Positions 16,785 through 25,137 of a DNA stretch of 64,000 nt are shown in pieces; within the stretch, counting starts at the first letter, position 1; the number at the start of each line of letters is the position of its first letter. The stretch is from NCBI RefSeq assembly GCF_049446155.1, contig NZ_JBMSEE010000003.1, positions 248,001-312,000 on the forward strand, read 5' to 3'. The notes under the pieces were generated by a model, which was not told where the DNA came from, did not search any database, and saw only the letters and a program-made list of their open reading frames with translations. The position numbers and the translations under genes are program-made. The stretch is from Rivibacter sp049446155 (GTDB taxonomy: Bacteria; Pseudomonadota; Gammaproteobacteria; Burkholderiales; Burkholderiaceae_C).

Positions 16785-17407
16785 TGCCGGTCTCGCCCCT
16801 GACCGTCGAGATTGCTGCAACGGCCGCGCGCCTGGTGGTCGAGGAAGGCCTCGAGTACGGCCCGGCCAAGCAGCGCGCGCTGCGCGAGCTCGGCAAGCGC
16901 GGCCTGCCGAACGGCGAACTCCCCGACAACGACCTCGTCGAAGAGGAAGTGCGCGCCTACCTTGCGCTGTTCTGCGCCGAGACGCAGCCCGCCGAGCTGG
17001 CCGCCCTGCGCGAGGTGGCTCTGCAGTGGATGGAGCGGCTCGCCGAGTTCCGCCCGCACCTGACCGGCGCGGTCTGGCGCGGCACCGCGACGCGGCTGTC
17101 GGACGTGCACCTGCAGCTGTTCTGCGATGACGCCAAGTCGGCCGAGATCGCGCTGCTGAACGCACGTGTCGACTACGCGGTGGGCAGCACGCGCGGTCCA
17201 CGCGGTCGTTCGGTCGACGTGCTGAGCCTGGCGACGCCGAGCGCCGCGCTGGGCGAGGCGGTGACCGTGCACCTCAGCATCCTCGACCACGACGACCTGC
17301 GCGGCGCGCTGCGGCCCGACGCGCGCGGGCGCACCGAGCGCGGCGACGCGCAGGCGCTGCGCCGACTCATGGCCGCGCAGCCCGGCGCGGAAGCCGATCC
17401 CGCATGA
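16784..17407 (+). CDS. Unrecognised 207-residue protein coupled to mtgA and tlpA
   Basis: I do not recognise this protein. It is 207 residues, soluble, with no signal peptide or membrane segment. The N-terminal half is helical (EEGLEYGPAKQRALRELG, then a run of acidic residues at EEEVRAYLALF). The second half looks alpha/beta, with RGTATRLSDVHLQLFCDDAKSAE and RGRSVDVLSL. The mix of RGTATRLSD, a DVHLQLF strand and an LLN-R-DY segment faintly recalls nucleotidyltransferase folds, but this is only impression. The start codon overlaps the mtgA stop (TGATG) and its stop overlaps the tlpA start (ATGA), so all three should be made together. It is probably a real conserved gene. Confidence 0.8.
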   Translation: MPVSPLTVEIAATAARLVVEEGLEYGPAKQRALRELGKRGLPNGELPDNDLVEEEVRAYLALFCAETQPAELAALREVALQWMERLAEFRPHLTGAVWRGTATRLSDVHLQLFCDDAKSAEIALLNARVDYAVGSTRGPRGRSVDVLSLATPSAALGEAVTVHLSILDHDDLRGALRPDARGRTERGDAQALRRLMAAQPGAEADPA

Positions 17408-17958
17408 CCGATACCCTCGAACCTCGTGTCTCCCGGCGCCGGCTGGCGCTGGCCGCGGCCGTCGCGGCGCTGGCCGCCAGCGGCGGCGCCTGGCTGGGCT
17501 GGCGCCGCAGCACGCCGCAGGCTGCCGCGCCGGTCGCCGCCGAAGCCTGGTGGTCGCAGCAGTTCGACACGCCCGCAGGCGCTGCGCCGCTGGTGGCCGC
17601 CAGCCTGCGCGGCAAGCCGCTGGTGCTGAACTTCTGGGCCAGCTGGTGTGCGCCTTGCGTGCGGGAGATGCCGGCGCTGGACCGCTTCCACCGCGAGTTC
17701 GGGCCGCGCGGCTGGCAGGTGGTCGGCCTCGCGATCGACGGGCCGACGCCGGTGCGCGAGTTCCTCGCCAAGACGCCGGTCGGCTTCCCGATCGGCCTGG
17801 CCGGACTCACAGGCACCGAGCTCGTGCGCGCGCTGGGCAATGCGCAAGGCGGCCTGCCATTCACGGTGGTCTTCGACGCATCGGGGCGCATCGTCCATCA
17901 AAAGCTCGGCGAGACAAGCTTCGATGAACTCGCCGCCGTGGCCCGCTCGACCGGCTGA
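17404..17958 (+). CDS. TlpA-like membrane-anchored thioredoxin-fold protein
   Basis: This 184-residue protein has an N-terminal SRRRLALAAAVAALAASGG segment that acts as signal or anchor (the twin Arg is compatible with Tat export). A thioredoxin fold follows, with active-site C82-C85 in FWASWCAPC and a cis-Pro region GGLPFTVV. TlpA/ResA-type proteins reduce disulfides in the periplasm, often for cytochrome c maturation. It overlaps the preceding gene by ATGA. A YpjD/CcsA-like membrane protein elsewhere in the window could share such a role, but no direct link is visible. Confidence 0.9.
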   Translation: MTDTLEPRVSRRRLALAAAVAALAASGGAWLGWRRSTPQAAAPVAAEAWWSQQFDTPAGAAPLVAASLRGKPLVLNFWASWCAPCVREMPALDRFHREFGPRGWQVVGLAIDGPTPVREFLAKTPVGFPIGLAGLTGTELVRALGNAQGGLPFTVVFDASGRIVHQKLGETSFDELAAVARSTG

Positions 17959-18051
17959 CCGCCCGGTCACCGAAAACAGCGGGCTTCGGCTCGAACGCTG
18001 GCACAATCCGCCGCGAACTGCCGCCAGTTGCCGGCAACTCGAACCGATCTG

Positions 18052-18501
18052 ATGCACATCCTTGTCCTGCACGGACCCAATCTGAACCTGCTGGGCACGC
18101 GCGAACCCGCCGTGTACGGCAGTCAGACGCTGGCCGGCATCGACGACGACTTGCGCGCACTGGCCCAGGCGCGCGGTGCCCAGCTGGACTGCTTCCAGAG
18201 CAACCACGAGGGCGCACTGATCGACCGCGTGCATGCCGCCGCGCACGAGTCGGTGGATGCGATCGTGATCAATCCGGGCGCCTTCACGCACACCAGCATC
18301 GCGCTGCGCGACGCGCTGGCGGGCGTGGCGATCCCGTTCGTTGAAGTTCACCTGTCCAACGTCCACCGGCGCGAAGCCTTCCGCCACCATTCCTATTTCT
18401 CGGACCTGGCCGACGGCGTGATCGTCGGCCTCGGCGCGGCCGGCTACCGGCTGGCGCTGGAGTTCCTGCTCGACCGGGGCCCATCCACGGCCCCTCGCTG
18501 A
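18052..18501 (+). CDS. aroQ: Type II 3-dehydroquinate dehydratase
   Basis: This 149-residue enzyme forms dodecamers in the family and converts 3-dehydroquinate to 3-dehydroshikimate. Motifs include GPNLNLLGTREP with the flexible-loop residues, NPGAFTHTSIALRDAL, EVHLSNVHRREAFR, and a C-terminal GAAGYRLALEFL. A CACAAT -10-like hexamer at 18002-18007 lies 44 nt upstream. An in-frame GTG/ATG region 24 nt earlier is not family-like, so ATG 18052 is used. accB follows after 96 nt, an order common in proteobacteria. Confidence 0.97.
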   Translation: MHILVLHGPNLNLLGTREPAVYGSQTLAGIDDDLRALAQARGAQLDCFQSNHEGALIDRVHAAAHESVDAIVINPGAFTHTSIALRDALAGVAIPFVEVHLSNVHRREAFRHHSYFSDLADGVIVGLGAAGYRLALEFLLDRGPSTAPR

Positions 18502-18597
18502 CCACGCCGCCGCCCGTGCCCGGCGCGAACGGCGCCGGCCGCATGGCGGCGCCGCGTATTGATCGACAACCAGAATCTCTGTTGGAGCCCCTGCACC

Positions 18598-19065
18598 ATG
18601 GACCTTCGCAAACTGAAGACCCTGATCGACCTCGTGTCCGAGTCCAACGTCTCGGAACTCGAGATCACCGAGGCCGACGGCAAAGTGCGCATCGTCAAGT
18701 CGCAGCCGATGGCCGCGCCGGTGGTCACGGCGATGCCGGCTCCCGTGATGGCCGCGCCGGTGCAGGCCATGGCGCCCACGGGCACCGCGCCCATGGCCGT
18801 CGCGGGCCCCGCCGCGCCGGCCGAACCGACCGGCCACATCGTCAAGTCGCCGATGGTGGGCACCTTCTACCGCGCCTCCAGCCCGGGCGCGAAGGCCTTT
18901 GCCGAGGTCGGCGACGAGGTCAAGGAAGGCCAGCCGATCTGCATCATCGAAGCGATGAAGATCATGAACGAGATCGAGGCCGACAAGGCCGGGCGCGTCA
19001 CCCGGATCTACTGCGAGAACGGGCAGGCCGTCGAGTACGGCCAGCCGCTGTTCGAGATCGAGTGA
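18598..19065 (+). CDS. accB: Biotin carboxyl carrier protein of acetyl-CoA carboxylase
   Basis: This 155-residue BCCP carries biotin on K121 in the EAMKIMNEI motif. The N-terminal helix (MDLRKLKTLIDLVSES) is followed by a flexible Ala/Pro/Met-rich linker (about 38-76) and the C-terminal biotinyl domain (about 80-155). GGAG about 11 nt upstream of ATG 18598 supports the start; an ATG 39 nt earlier is rejected because its added residues are not family-like. It forms an operon with accC, 19 nt downstream. Confidence 0.97.
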   Translation: MDLRKLKTLIDLVSESNVSELEITEADGKVRIVKSQPMAAPVVTAMPAPVMAAPVQAMAPTGTAPMAVAGPAAPAEPTGHIVKSPMVGTFYRASSPGAKAFAEVGDEVKEGQPICIIEAMKIMNEIEADKAGRVTRIYCENGQAVEYGQPLFEIE

Positions 19066-19084
19066 GGCGGCAGGAAGGCACTCG

Positions 19085-20434
19085 ATGTTCAAGAAAGTCC
19101 TGATCGCCAACCGCGGGGAAATCGCCCTGCGGATCCAGCGCGCCTGCCGTGAGCTCGGCGTGCGCTCGGTCGTCGTCTATTCCGAGGCCGACCGCGACGC
19201 CAAGTACGTCAAGCTCGCCGACGAGGCCGTGTGCATCGGCCCGGCGCCCTCGGGCCAGAGCTACCTCAGCATGCCGGCCATCATCTCGGCCGCCGAGGTG
19301 ACCGACGCCGAGGCCATCCATCCCGGCTACGGCTTCCTCAGCGAGAACGCCGACTTCGCCGAGCGCGTCGAGCAAAGCGGCTTCACCTTCATCGGCCCGA
19401 CGCCCGACGCGATCCGCATGATGGGCGACAAGGTCTCGGCCAAGCAGGCCATGATCAAAGCCGGCGTGCCCTGCGTGCCGGGCTCCGAAGGCGCCCTGCC
19501 CGACGACCCGAAGGAGATCACGCGCATCGCGCGCGCGATCGGCTACCCGGTGATCATCAAGGCCGCCGGCGGCGGCGGCGGACGCGGCATGCGCGTGGTG
19601 CACACGGAGGCGGCGCTGCTGCACGCTGTGCAGACCACGCGCGCCGAAGCGGGCGCCGCGTTCGGCAACCCGGCCGTCTACATGGAAAAGTTCCTGGAGC
19701 AGCCGCGCCACGTGGAGATCCAGATCCTTGCCGACCAGCACCGCAACGCGGTCTGGCTCGGCGAGCGCGACTGCTCGATGCAGCGGCGCCACCAGAAGAT
19801 CATCGAGGAAGCGCCCGCCCCGGGCATCCCGCGCCGCACGATCGAGAAGGTCGGCGAGCGCTGCGCGGCGGCGTGCAAGAAGATCGGCTACCGCGGTGCG
19901 GGCACGTTCGAGTTCCTGTACGAGAACGGCGAGTTCTACTTCATCGAGATGAACACGCGCGTGCAGGTCGAGCATCCGGTGACCGAGCTGGTGACCGGCA
20001 TCGACATCGTGCAGATGCAGATCCGCATCGCCGCCGGCGAGAAGCTGCCGTTCGCGCAGCGCCACATCCAGCTGCGCGGCCATGCGATCGAGTGCCGCAT
20101 CAACGCCGAGGATCCATACAAGTTCACGCCCTCGCCGGGCCGCATCTCGATGTGGCATCCGCCGGGCGGCCCCGGCGTGCGCGTCGACTCGCACGCCTAC
20201 ACGAACTACTTCGTGCCGCCGAACTACGACTCGATGATCGGCAAGATCATCGTGCACGGCGACACGCGCGATCAGGCGCTGGCGCGCATGCGCACGGCGC
20301 TGTCGGAGACAGTGGTCGAAGGTATCCTGACCAACATCCCGCTGCACCGCGAGCTGATGGCCGACGCCAAATTCATCGAGGGCGGCACCAGCATCCACTA
20401 CCTCGAAGGCTGGATGCAGCAGCACAAGCGATGA
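19085..20434 (+). CDS. accC: Biotin carboxylase subunit of acetyl-CoA carboxylase
   Basis: This 449-residue ATP-grasp enzyme carboxylates biotin on AccB with bicarbonate and ATP. It begins with KVLIANRGEIALRI. The glycine-rich ATP loop GGGGGRGMR is at about 162-170, EQPRHVEIQ follows, then the Glu/Asn metal site in MNTRVQVEHPVTE, and a C-terminal domain. Length is typical. It shares the accB transcript, and prmA follows after 27 nt, so PrmA is probably co-expressed. Confidence 0.98.
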   Translation: MFKKVLIANRGEIALRIQRACRELGVRSVVVYSEADRDAKYVKLADEAVCIGPAPSGQSYLSMPAIISAAEVTDAEAIHPGYGFLSENADFAERVEQSGFTFIGPTPDAIRMMGDKVSAKQAMIKAGVPCVPGSEGALPDDPKEITRIARAIGYPVIIKAAGGGGGRGMRVVHTEAALLHAVQTTRAEAGAAFGNPAVYMEKFLEQPRHVEIQILADQHRNAVWLGERDCSMQRRHQKIIEEAPAPGIPRRTIEKVGERCAAACKKIGYRGAGTFEFLYENGEFYFIEMNTRVQVEHPVTELVTGIDIVQMQIRIAAGEKLPFAQRHIQLRGHAIECRINAEDPYKFTPSPGRISMWHPPGGPGVRVDSHAYTNYFVPPNYDSMIGKIIVHGDTRDQALARMRTALSETVVEGILTNIPLHRELMADAKFIEGGTSIHYLEGWMQQHKR

Positions 20435-20461
20435 AATGAACCACGAGCGGGTTCAACTGAG

Positions 20462-21367
20462 ATGGTCGAACTTTCCCTGCTGGCCGCCGAATCCGACGTC
20501 GAGACCGTCAGCGACGCGCTGATGGAGCTCGAGGCGCTGGCCGTCTCCGTCGAAGACGCCGATGCCGACACCGAGGTCGAGCACGCGTTGTTCGGCGAAC
20601 CCGGCATGCCGGCGCCGAAGGCGGGCTGGCAGCGTTCGGTGGTCAAGGCGCTGTTCCCCGACGAGGCCGCGGCCACCGAGGCCGCGACGCTGCTGCTGGC
20701 CCAGGAATGGGCCGCCGATGTGCACGTGCAGGCCATCGCGCCGGTGCCCGACGAAGACTGGGTGCGGCTGACGCAGTCGCAGTTCGCGCCGGTCGAGATC
20801 ACCGAAAGCTTCTGGATCGTGCCCACCTGGCACGAGGCCCCGGCCCAGGCCGAGACGGTGATCCGCCTCGATCCCGGCCTGGCGTTCGGCACCGGCACCC
20901 ACCCGACCACGCGCATGTGCCTGCGCTGGATCGCCAACCATGCCGCGGCCTTCGCCGGCCTGCGCGTGCTCGACTACGGCTGCGGCTCCGGCATCCTGGC
21001 CATCGGCGCGGCGAAGTTCGGCGCCGGCGAGGTCGACGCGGTCGACATCGATGCGGCAGCGGTGCAGTCGAGCATCGCGAACGCGCAGGCCAACGGCGTC
21101 GAGCTGCGCGCCGGGCTGCCGCAGGCCGTCGGCTCGCCGGCCGGCGGCTATCCGCTGGTGCTGGCCAACATCCTCGCGTCGCCGCTCAAGCTGCTGGGGC
21201 CGCTGCTGGCGGCGCATGTCGCGCCGGGCGGCCATCTGGTGCTGGCGGGCATCCTGGAGCGCCAGGCCGACGAGCTTCGCGCGGCCTACGCCCCCACCGG
21301 CCTCGCGCTCGACGTGAGCGATCGCGAGGATGGATGGATCCTGATGACGGCGCGGCGCGCCGCCTGA
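20462..21367 (+). CDS. prmA: Ribosomal protein L11 methyltransferase
   Basis: This 301-residue SAM-dependent enzyme trimethylates ribosomal protein L11. An N-terminal substrate-recognition domain (about 1-95) leads through a linker to the methyltransferase domain. The latter has GTGTHPTTRMCL, LDYGCGSGILAIGAAKFGA (SAM loop) and LANILASPL (the NILA variant of motif IV). Length is normal. It sits 27 nt after accC, and a repeat element lies between it and the next gene. Confidence 0.96.
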   Translation: MVELSLLAAESDVETVSDALMELEALAVSVEDADADTEVEHALFGEPGMPAPKAGWQRSVVKALFPDEAAATEAATLLLAQEWAADVHVQAIAPVPDEDWVRLTQSQFAPVEITESFWIVPTWHEAPAQAETVIRLDPGLAFGTGTHPTTRMCLRWIANHAAAFAGLRVLDYGCGSGILAIGAAKFGAGEVDAVDIDAAAVQSSIANAQANGVELRAGLPQAVGSPAGGYPLVLANILASPLKLLGPLLAAHVAPGGHLVLAGILERQADELRAAYAPTGLALDVSDREDGWILMTARRAA

Positions 21368-21408
21368 GGCACAGTGGCAATGGGACATCCGGGGTCAATG
21401 CGGGCCGA

Positions 21409-21478
21409 GCGCCGGGCCGCTCCCAAGCCGGCCCGCGCCCCCTCGGGGGGCCGGCCGCCGTACCCGGCGGACGGGGGG
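21409..21478 (+). repeat. Interspersed double-hairpin repeat, copy 2
   Basis: This ~70-bp element between prmA and the DUF3426 gene is the partner of the copy at 6180-6246. GCGCCGGGCCGC, CCCAAGC, CGCCGTACCCGGCGG and the G-rich end are shared. In the first hairpin CCCTC/GAGGG of copy 1 becomes CCCC/GGGG here, a compensatory change that suggests selection on structure. The second hairpin is CCGCCG-TACC-CGGCGG. The final run of G lies 5 nt before the GTG start of the next gene and can serve as its ribosome-binding site. Confidence 0.7.
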
Positions 21479-21483
21479 CAAAA

Positions 21484-22581
21484 GTGAGCCTCGCGACCCG
21501 CTGCCCGTCCTGCGGAACGATCTTCCGGGTCGTCCAGGACCAGCTCAAGGTCTCCGAAGGCTGGGTGCGCTGCGGGCGCTGCAGCGAAGTCTTCAACGCG
21601 CTCGACGGCTTGTTCGACCTTGATCGCGAGCCGCCGCCGGCGCGCAGTGCGCCGGCCACGACCGCATCACCGCCTGCTGCGGCCACTGCGCCCAAGCCGC
21701 CGCCAGCGCCGCGGCCAGGCCGGCAGGAGTTCGTCGCCAGCCGCGTGCCCGAGGAACAGGACGAAGCGGAAGAAGACGCGCCGGCCGGTGCGGTGGACAT
21801 CGACAGCTTCGCGTCGACAGTGGGCTTTCGGCGCGAGGACAGCGTGCTGCCGCAGCCCGAGCCAGCGGCGGCGCAGCTGCGCGCCGCGCGCCAGGCCGGC
21901 ACGCAGCAGGAGCCGCCCGATTTCGCTGACGCGCGCTTTCCGAGCGAGCTGCCGCTGGACAGCGCGATCGACCTGCCCGAGCACGAGCACGACGCGATCA
22001 CGCTCGACGATCCCCTGTCGCGCTTCGTCCCCGACGATGCGCCGATCAGCGCCAGCTTCATTGAAGCTGCCGAGCGGCAGGAGCGCCGCGAACGACCTGC
22101 GTGGCGGCGCATCCGCGCCGCGTTCGCGTTCCTTTTGCTGCTGCTGTTGTCGCTTCAGGTCGCCGTGCACTGGCGCGATCGCATCGCGCTCGAATGGCCC
22201 GAGACGCGGCCGCTGCTCGAGGCGATCTGCGAGCCGCTGGCCTGCCGCATCGAGCCGCTGCGCAGCATCGAGTCCTTCTTCGTCGAGGGCAGCGCCCTCA
22301 ACCGCATCGCCGACGGCTCCGGCTACCGCCTCGAGGTGACGCTTCGCAACCGCAGCCACCTGCCGCTGGCTGCGCCCGCGGTGGACCTCAACCTGACCGA
22401 TGGCAGCGGCGACACCCTGGCGCGCCGCGCGCTCAACACGAGCGAGTTCCAGCTCGCTGCCGGCGACGGGGCCACTGCACCGGCTGTCGTGCCGCCGGGC
22501 GCCGAGCTGCACCTGCAGCTCGCGTTCACCACGCCGCTGCCGCGCATCGCCGGCTACACGGTCGAACTCTTCTATCCCTGA
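21484..22581 (+). CDS. Zinc-ribbon and DUF3426 membrane protein
   Basis: This 365-residue protein starts with an MJ0042-type zinc ribbon (CPSCGTIF and CGRCSEVF, four Cys). An acidic, Pro/Ala-rich disordered region (about 45-200) follows, then one membrane segment near 213-232 (FAFLLLLLLSLQVAVHW) and a C-terminal extracytoplasmic DUF3426 domain containing EPLACRIEPLRSIESF. The topology suggests a cytoplasmic ribbon linked to a periplasmic domain; no function is established. GTG 21484 follows the G-rich end of a repeat. The order prmA-DUF3426-PfkB kinase recurs in Burkholderiales. Confidence 0.88.
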   Translation: MSLATRCPSCGTIFRVVQDQLKVSEGWVRCGRCSEVFNALDGLFDLDREPPPARSAPATTASPPAAATAPKPPPAPRPGRQEFVASRVPEEQDEAEEDAPAGAVDIDSFASTVGFRREDSVLPQPEPAAAQLRAARQAGTQQEPPDFADARFPSELPLDSAIDLPEHEHDAITLDDPLSRFVPDDAPISASFIEAAERQERRERPAWRRIRAAFAFLLLLLLSLQVAVHWRDRIALEWPETRPLLEAICEPLACRIEPLRSIESFFVEGSALNRIADGSGYRLEVTLRNRSHLPLAAPAVDLNLTDGSGDTLARRALNTSEFQLAAGDGATAPAVVPPGAELHLQLAFTTPLPRIAGYTVELFYP

Positions 22582-22605
22582 CCACGCCCTAGCGCGCTCT
22601 AAACA

Positions 22606-23517
22606 ATGTCTGCCCTGATCTGCGGCTCGCTCGCCTTCGACACCATCACCGTTTTTCCTGGCCGCTTCGCCGAGCAGATCCTGCCCGACCAGATCCACAT
22701 CCTGAACACGTCGTTCCTGGTGCCGACGCTGCGGCGCGAGTTCGGCGGCTGCGCCGGCAACATCGCCTACACGCTCAAGGCGCTGGGCGGCGATGCGGTC
22801 GTGATGGCCACGCTCGGCAACGACGGCGGCGGCTACTTGGAGCGGCTCGGGGGCCTGGGCGTCGACACGCACTACGTGCGCACGGTGACCGAAAGCCACA
22901 CCGCGCAGGCGATCATCATCACCGACCGCGACAGCAACCAGATCACGGCCTTCCACCCCGGCGCGATGCAGTTCGCGCACCTCACCAAGATCGAGAAGCG
23001 CGCCGACATCGCGCTGGCGATCGTCGCCCCCGATGGCCGCGACGCGATGGTCCAGCACGCGCAGCAGCTCGCCGACGCCGGCATCCCCTTCATGTTCGAC
23101 CCCGGCCAGGGCCTGCCGATGTTCGATGGCGCCGAACTGCGCCGCTTCGTCGACCAGGCCACCTGGGTCGCGGTGAACGACTATGAAGGCCGCATGCTGT
23201 GCGACCGCACCGGCCTGTCGCTCGCCGAGCTCTCTTCGCTGCCGAACCTGCGCGGCGTCATCGTGACGCTCGGCGCCGAGGGCTGCGAGCTGTGGATCGA
23301 CGGCCGACGGCAGCATGTGCCCGGCGTCAAGGCGCAGGCGGTGCTCGATCCCACCGGCTGCGGCGACGCCTTCCGCGGCGCGGTGCTCTATGGCCTGGAG
23401 CGCGGCTGGGATCTCGCGCGCTGTGTTGAGCTCGGCAACCGCGTCGGCGCGATCAAGATTGCGACGGCCGGCGTGCAGAACCACCAGCTCGACCGCGCCG
23501 CGCTCGGCATCGCGTAA
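22606..23517 (+). CDS. PfkB-family carbohydrate/nucleoside kinase
   Basis: This 303-residue ribokinase-family enzyme is adenosine-kinase-like. It has an N-terminal GSLAFDTI, the substrate-binding EFGGCAGNIAYTLKALGG and a middle DPGQGLP segment. The catalytic PfkB signature reads DPTGCGDAFRGA, with GCGD where most family members have GAGD; the catalytic Asp is kept. The substrate cannot be fixed from sequence; adenosine or a sugar is possible. It begins 24 nt after the DUF3426 gene. Confidence 0.85.
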   Translation: MSALICGSLAFDTITVFPGRFAEQILPDQIHILNTSFLVPTLRREFGGCAGNIAYTLKALGGDAVVMATLGNDGGGYLERLGGLGVDTHYVRTVTESHTAQAIIITDRDSNQITAFHPGAMQFAHLTKIEKRADIALAIVAPDGRDAMVQHAQQLADAGIPFMFDPGQGLPMFDGAELRRFVDQATWVAVNDYEGRMLCDRTGLSLAELSSLPNLRGVIVTLGAEGCELWIDGRRQHVPGVKAQAVLDPTGCGDAFRGAVLYGLERGWDLARCVELGNRVGAIKIATAGVQNHQLDRAALGIA

Positions 23518-23685
23518 ACGCGCCGGCCGTGAGCCGGTGTTCACATCTCGCGCGCAAACCGGACTTCAGTCACGCCGCGTGCGGCCGATACCCCCATGAC
23601 GGCGTCAGCGCGCGTGCCGTTTGCACACCCGCCGACGACTGAGCGGCGCTATCTTGATGCCGCGTTGTCTCTCGGGAGGAGCATC

Positions 23686-24030
23686 ATGAGCATCGCGTTC
23701 TGGGTCTTGCCGCTGTTGACCGCTGCCACCGCCGCCGCCTTGAGCTGGTGGGCCAGCCATTGGTGGTACTCCAGGCAGCGCGCCGCGCTGGCGCTGCGGC
23801 TGGACCGCGTGCGGCAGACCGCGACGCAAAACGCCCTGCAGGCGCGACGCCAGATCGCGCAACTCCAGGAGGAACTGGCGCGGCGGCCTCTGCCGCGCCG
23901 CCGCGAGGCGGATGCCGCGGCCGAAGCGGCCGCCCGCAAGGCGGCCCTGGTCGATGAAATCGACGCCGGCGACGCGTCACCGCGCGACGGCAGCGGCTTC
24001 GCCGCGACGCAGCCGATGCTGCATCACTGA
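23686..24030 (+). CDS. Small single-pass membrane protein
   Basis: This 114-residue hypothetical protein has one N-terminal membrane segment (AFWVLPLLTAATAAALSWW, about 4-23). An Arg/Gln-rich amphipathic coiled coil (about 30-70) and a charged Ala-rich tail follow. It was not matched to any family. ATG 23686 has a strong GGGAGGAG site 5 nt upstream, good evidence that it is translated. An open frame 30 codons longer is rejected because it lacks such a site. Its last 7 bases overlap the convergent DUF167 gene. Confidence 0.7.
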   Translation: MSIAFWVLPLLTAATAAALSWWASHWWYSRQRAALALRLDRVRQTATQNALQARRQIAQLQEELARRPLPRRREADAAAEAAARKAALVDEIDAGDASPRDGSGFAATQPMLHH

Positions 24031-24347
24031 CCGTCGGCCAATGTCTGGGCGATCCAAGCCCTGACGCGCTCGACCTCGAGGTCGATCTCCACGCTCTTGC
24101 GGCGCGAACTCGCGCCGTGCGCGAGGCGCAGTTGCGATCTCGCGATGCCCAGCGATTGCGCTAGCCAGCGCAGCAGCGCCTCGTTCGCCGCCCCTTCGAT
24201 CGGTTGCGCCGCCAGTCGCACGCGCAGCGTGTCGCCGTGCACGCCGGCAATCGCCGTGCTGCGCGCATTGGGCGCCACGCTCACGTCCAGCCGCGAGCCG
24301 CCGCGCGCGGTCGCGCGCAGGTAGGGGACGTTGGTCGCTGAAGCCAC
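24024..24347 (-). CDS. DUF167/UPF0235 (YggU-like) protein
   Basis: This 107-residue protein shows the compact DUF167 fold: LDVSVAPNARSTAI, VRLAAQPIEGAANEALLRWLA, and the GASSRRKSVEID strand. The function of the family is unknown. The likely start is GTG 24347; no strong Shine-Dalgarno sequence is visible, so the first few residues are uncertain. It converges on the small membrane protein with a 7-bp overlap and lies downstream of the histone-like gene's terminator. Confidence 0.85.
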   Translation of the reverse strand: MASATNVPYLRATARGGSRLDVSVAPNARSTAIAGVHGDTLRVRLAAQPIEGAANEALLRWLAQSLGIARSQLRLAHGASSRRKSVEIDLEVERVRAWIAQTLADGQ

Positions 24348-24370
24348 GGATCGCAGGTCAAATGAGCCGC

Positions 24371-24402
24371 AAAGAAAAAGCCCGGCCGCAAGCGGCCGGG
24401 CT
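24371..24402 (-). terminator. Intrinsic terminator of the histone H1-like gene
   Basis: A perfect 11-bp GC-rich inverted repeat (24379-24389 with 24392-24402, two-base gap so the real loop is larger) is followed on the minus strand by TTTTCTTT. It sits about 30 nt after the stop of the lysine-rich protein. Confidence 0.8.
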
Positions 24403-24431
24403 GTTCGTCATGGGCGCAAAGCGCCCTCGAC

Positions 24432-24908
24432 TCAGGGCTTCACGCCGGTCGGGAAGGGCCAGGCCGCTTGCGGGCTCAGCGTGGTCTTCGCGGCAGGCGC
24501 GGCCGCCGGGGCAGCGGCAGCAGGCTTCGCAGGGGCAGCGGCAGGCTTCGCCTTCTTGGCAGGGGCCTTTTTCGCAGCCTTCTTCGCAGGGGCCTTCTTG
24601 GCAGCAGCCTTCTTCGCAGGCGCCTTCTTGGCAACCTTCTTGGCAGCAGCCTTCTTCGCAGGTGCCTTCTTCGCGACAGCCTTCTTCGCCGGGGCCTTCT
24701 TGGCCGCGACCTTCTTCGCCGGCGCCTTCTTGGCGGCGACCTTCTTGGCCGCAACCTTCTTGGCCGGAGCCTTCTTCGCCGCAGCCTTCTTGGCCGGGGC
24801 CTTCTTGGCGGCGACCTTCTTCGCAGCCGGCTTCTTGGCGGCGGCCTTCTTGGCCGGAGCCTTCTTCGCAGCGGCCTTCTTGGCCGGCGCCTTCTTCGCA
24901 GTTGCCAT
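24432..24908 (-). CDS. Histone H1-like, Lys/Ala-rich DNA-binding protein
   Basis: This 158-residue protein is built almost wholly of AAKK, APAKK and VAAKK pentad-type repeats (about 3-122). A Pro/Ala-rich stretch and a short non-repetitive end (SPQAAWPFPTGVKP) follow. Such highly basic tails bind DNA non-specifically and are known as H1-like or AlgP/HctB-like proteins; a nucleoid role is inferred. ATG 24908 has AAGGAGAACGTG directly upstream, an excellent ribosome-binding site; the longer open frame upstream is rejected. A strong terminator follows. The repeats make copy-number variation between strains likely. Confidence 0.9.
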   Translation of the reverse strand: MATAKKAPAKKAAAKKAPAKKAAAKKPAAKKVAAKKAPAKKAAAKKAPAKKVAAKKVAAKKAPAKKVAAKKAPAKKAVAKKAPAKKAAAKKVAKKAPAKKAAAKKAPAKKAAKKAPAKKAKPAAAPAKPAAAAPAAAPAAKTTLSPQAAWPFPTGVKP

Positions 24909-25137
24909 CACGTTCTCCTTGATCAAGTTGCAAAAAACACCGCGCTGCTCGAGCAGTTCGGCGATCCATCGCCCGAAGTCACCTTGGAGAAGGCAATCCG
25001 GTGCGATGAATGGGGGCATGAACGGCCGTCCGCGCTTCGTGCGTCGCGGTGCGTCCGTTCATTGATCTCGATCTCTTCTTGTTCGTCATGACCTGTTGGC
25101 GTCGGCCGCGTCCGGTTCAAACGTCAGCAGTTGAGCG

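Noticed and set aside
25020..25060. Imperfect hairpin between nrdB and the histone-like gene as a terminator
   Set aside because: The stem is interrupted and no T-run follows on the minus strand.
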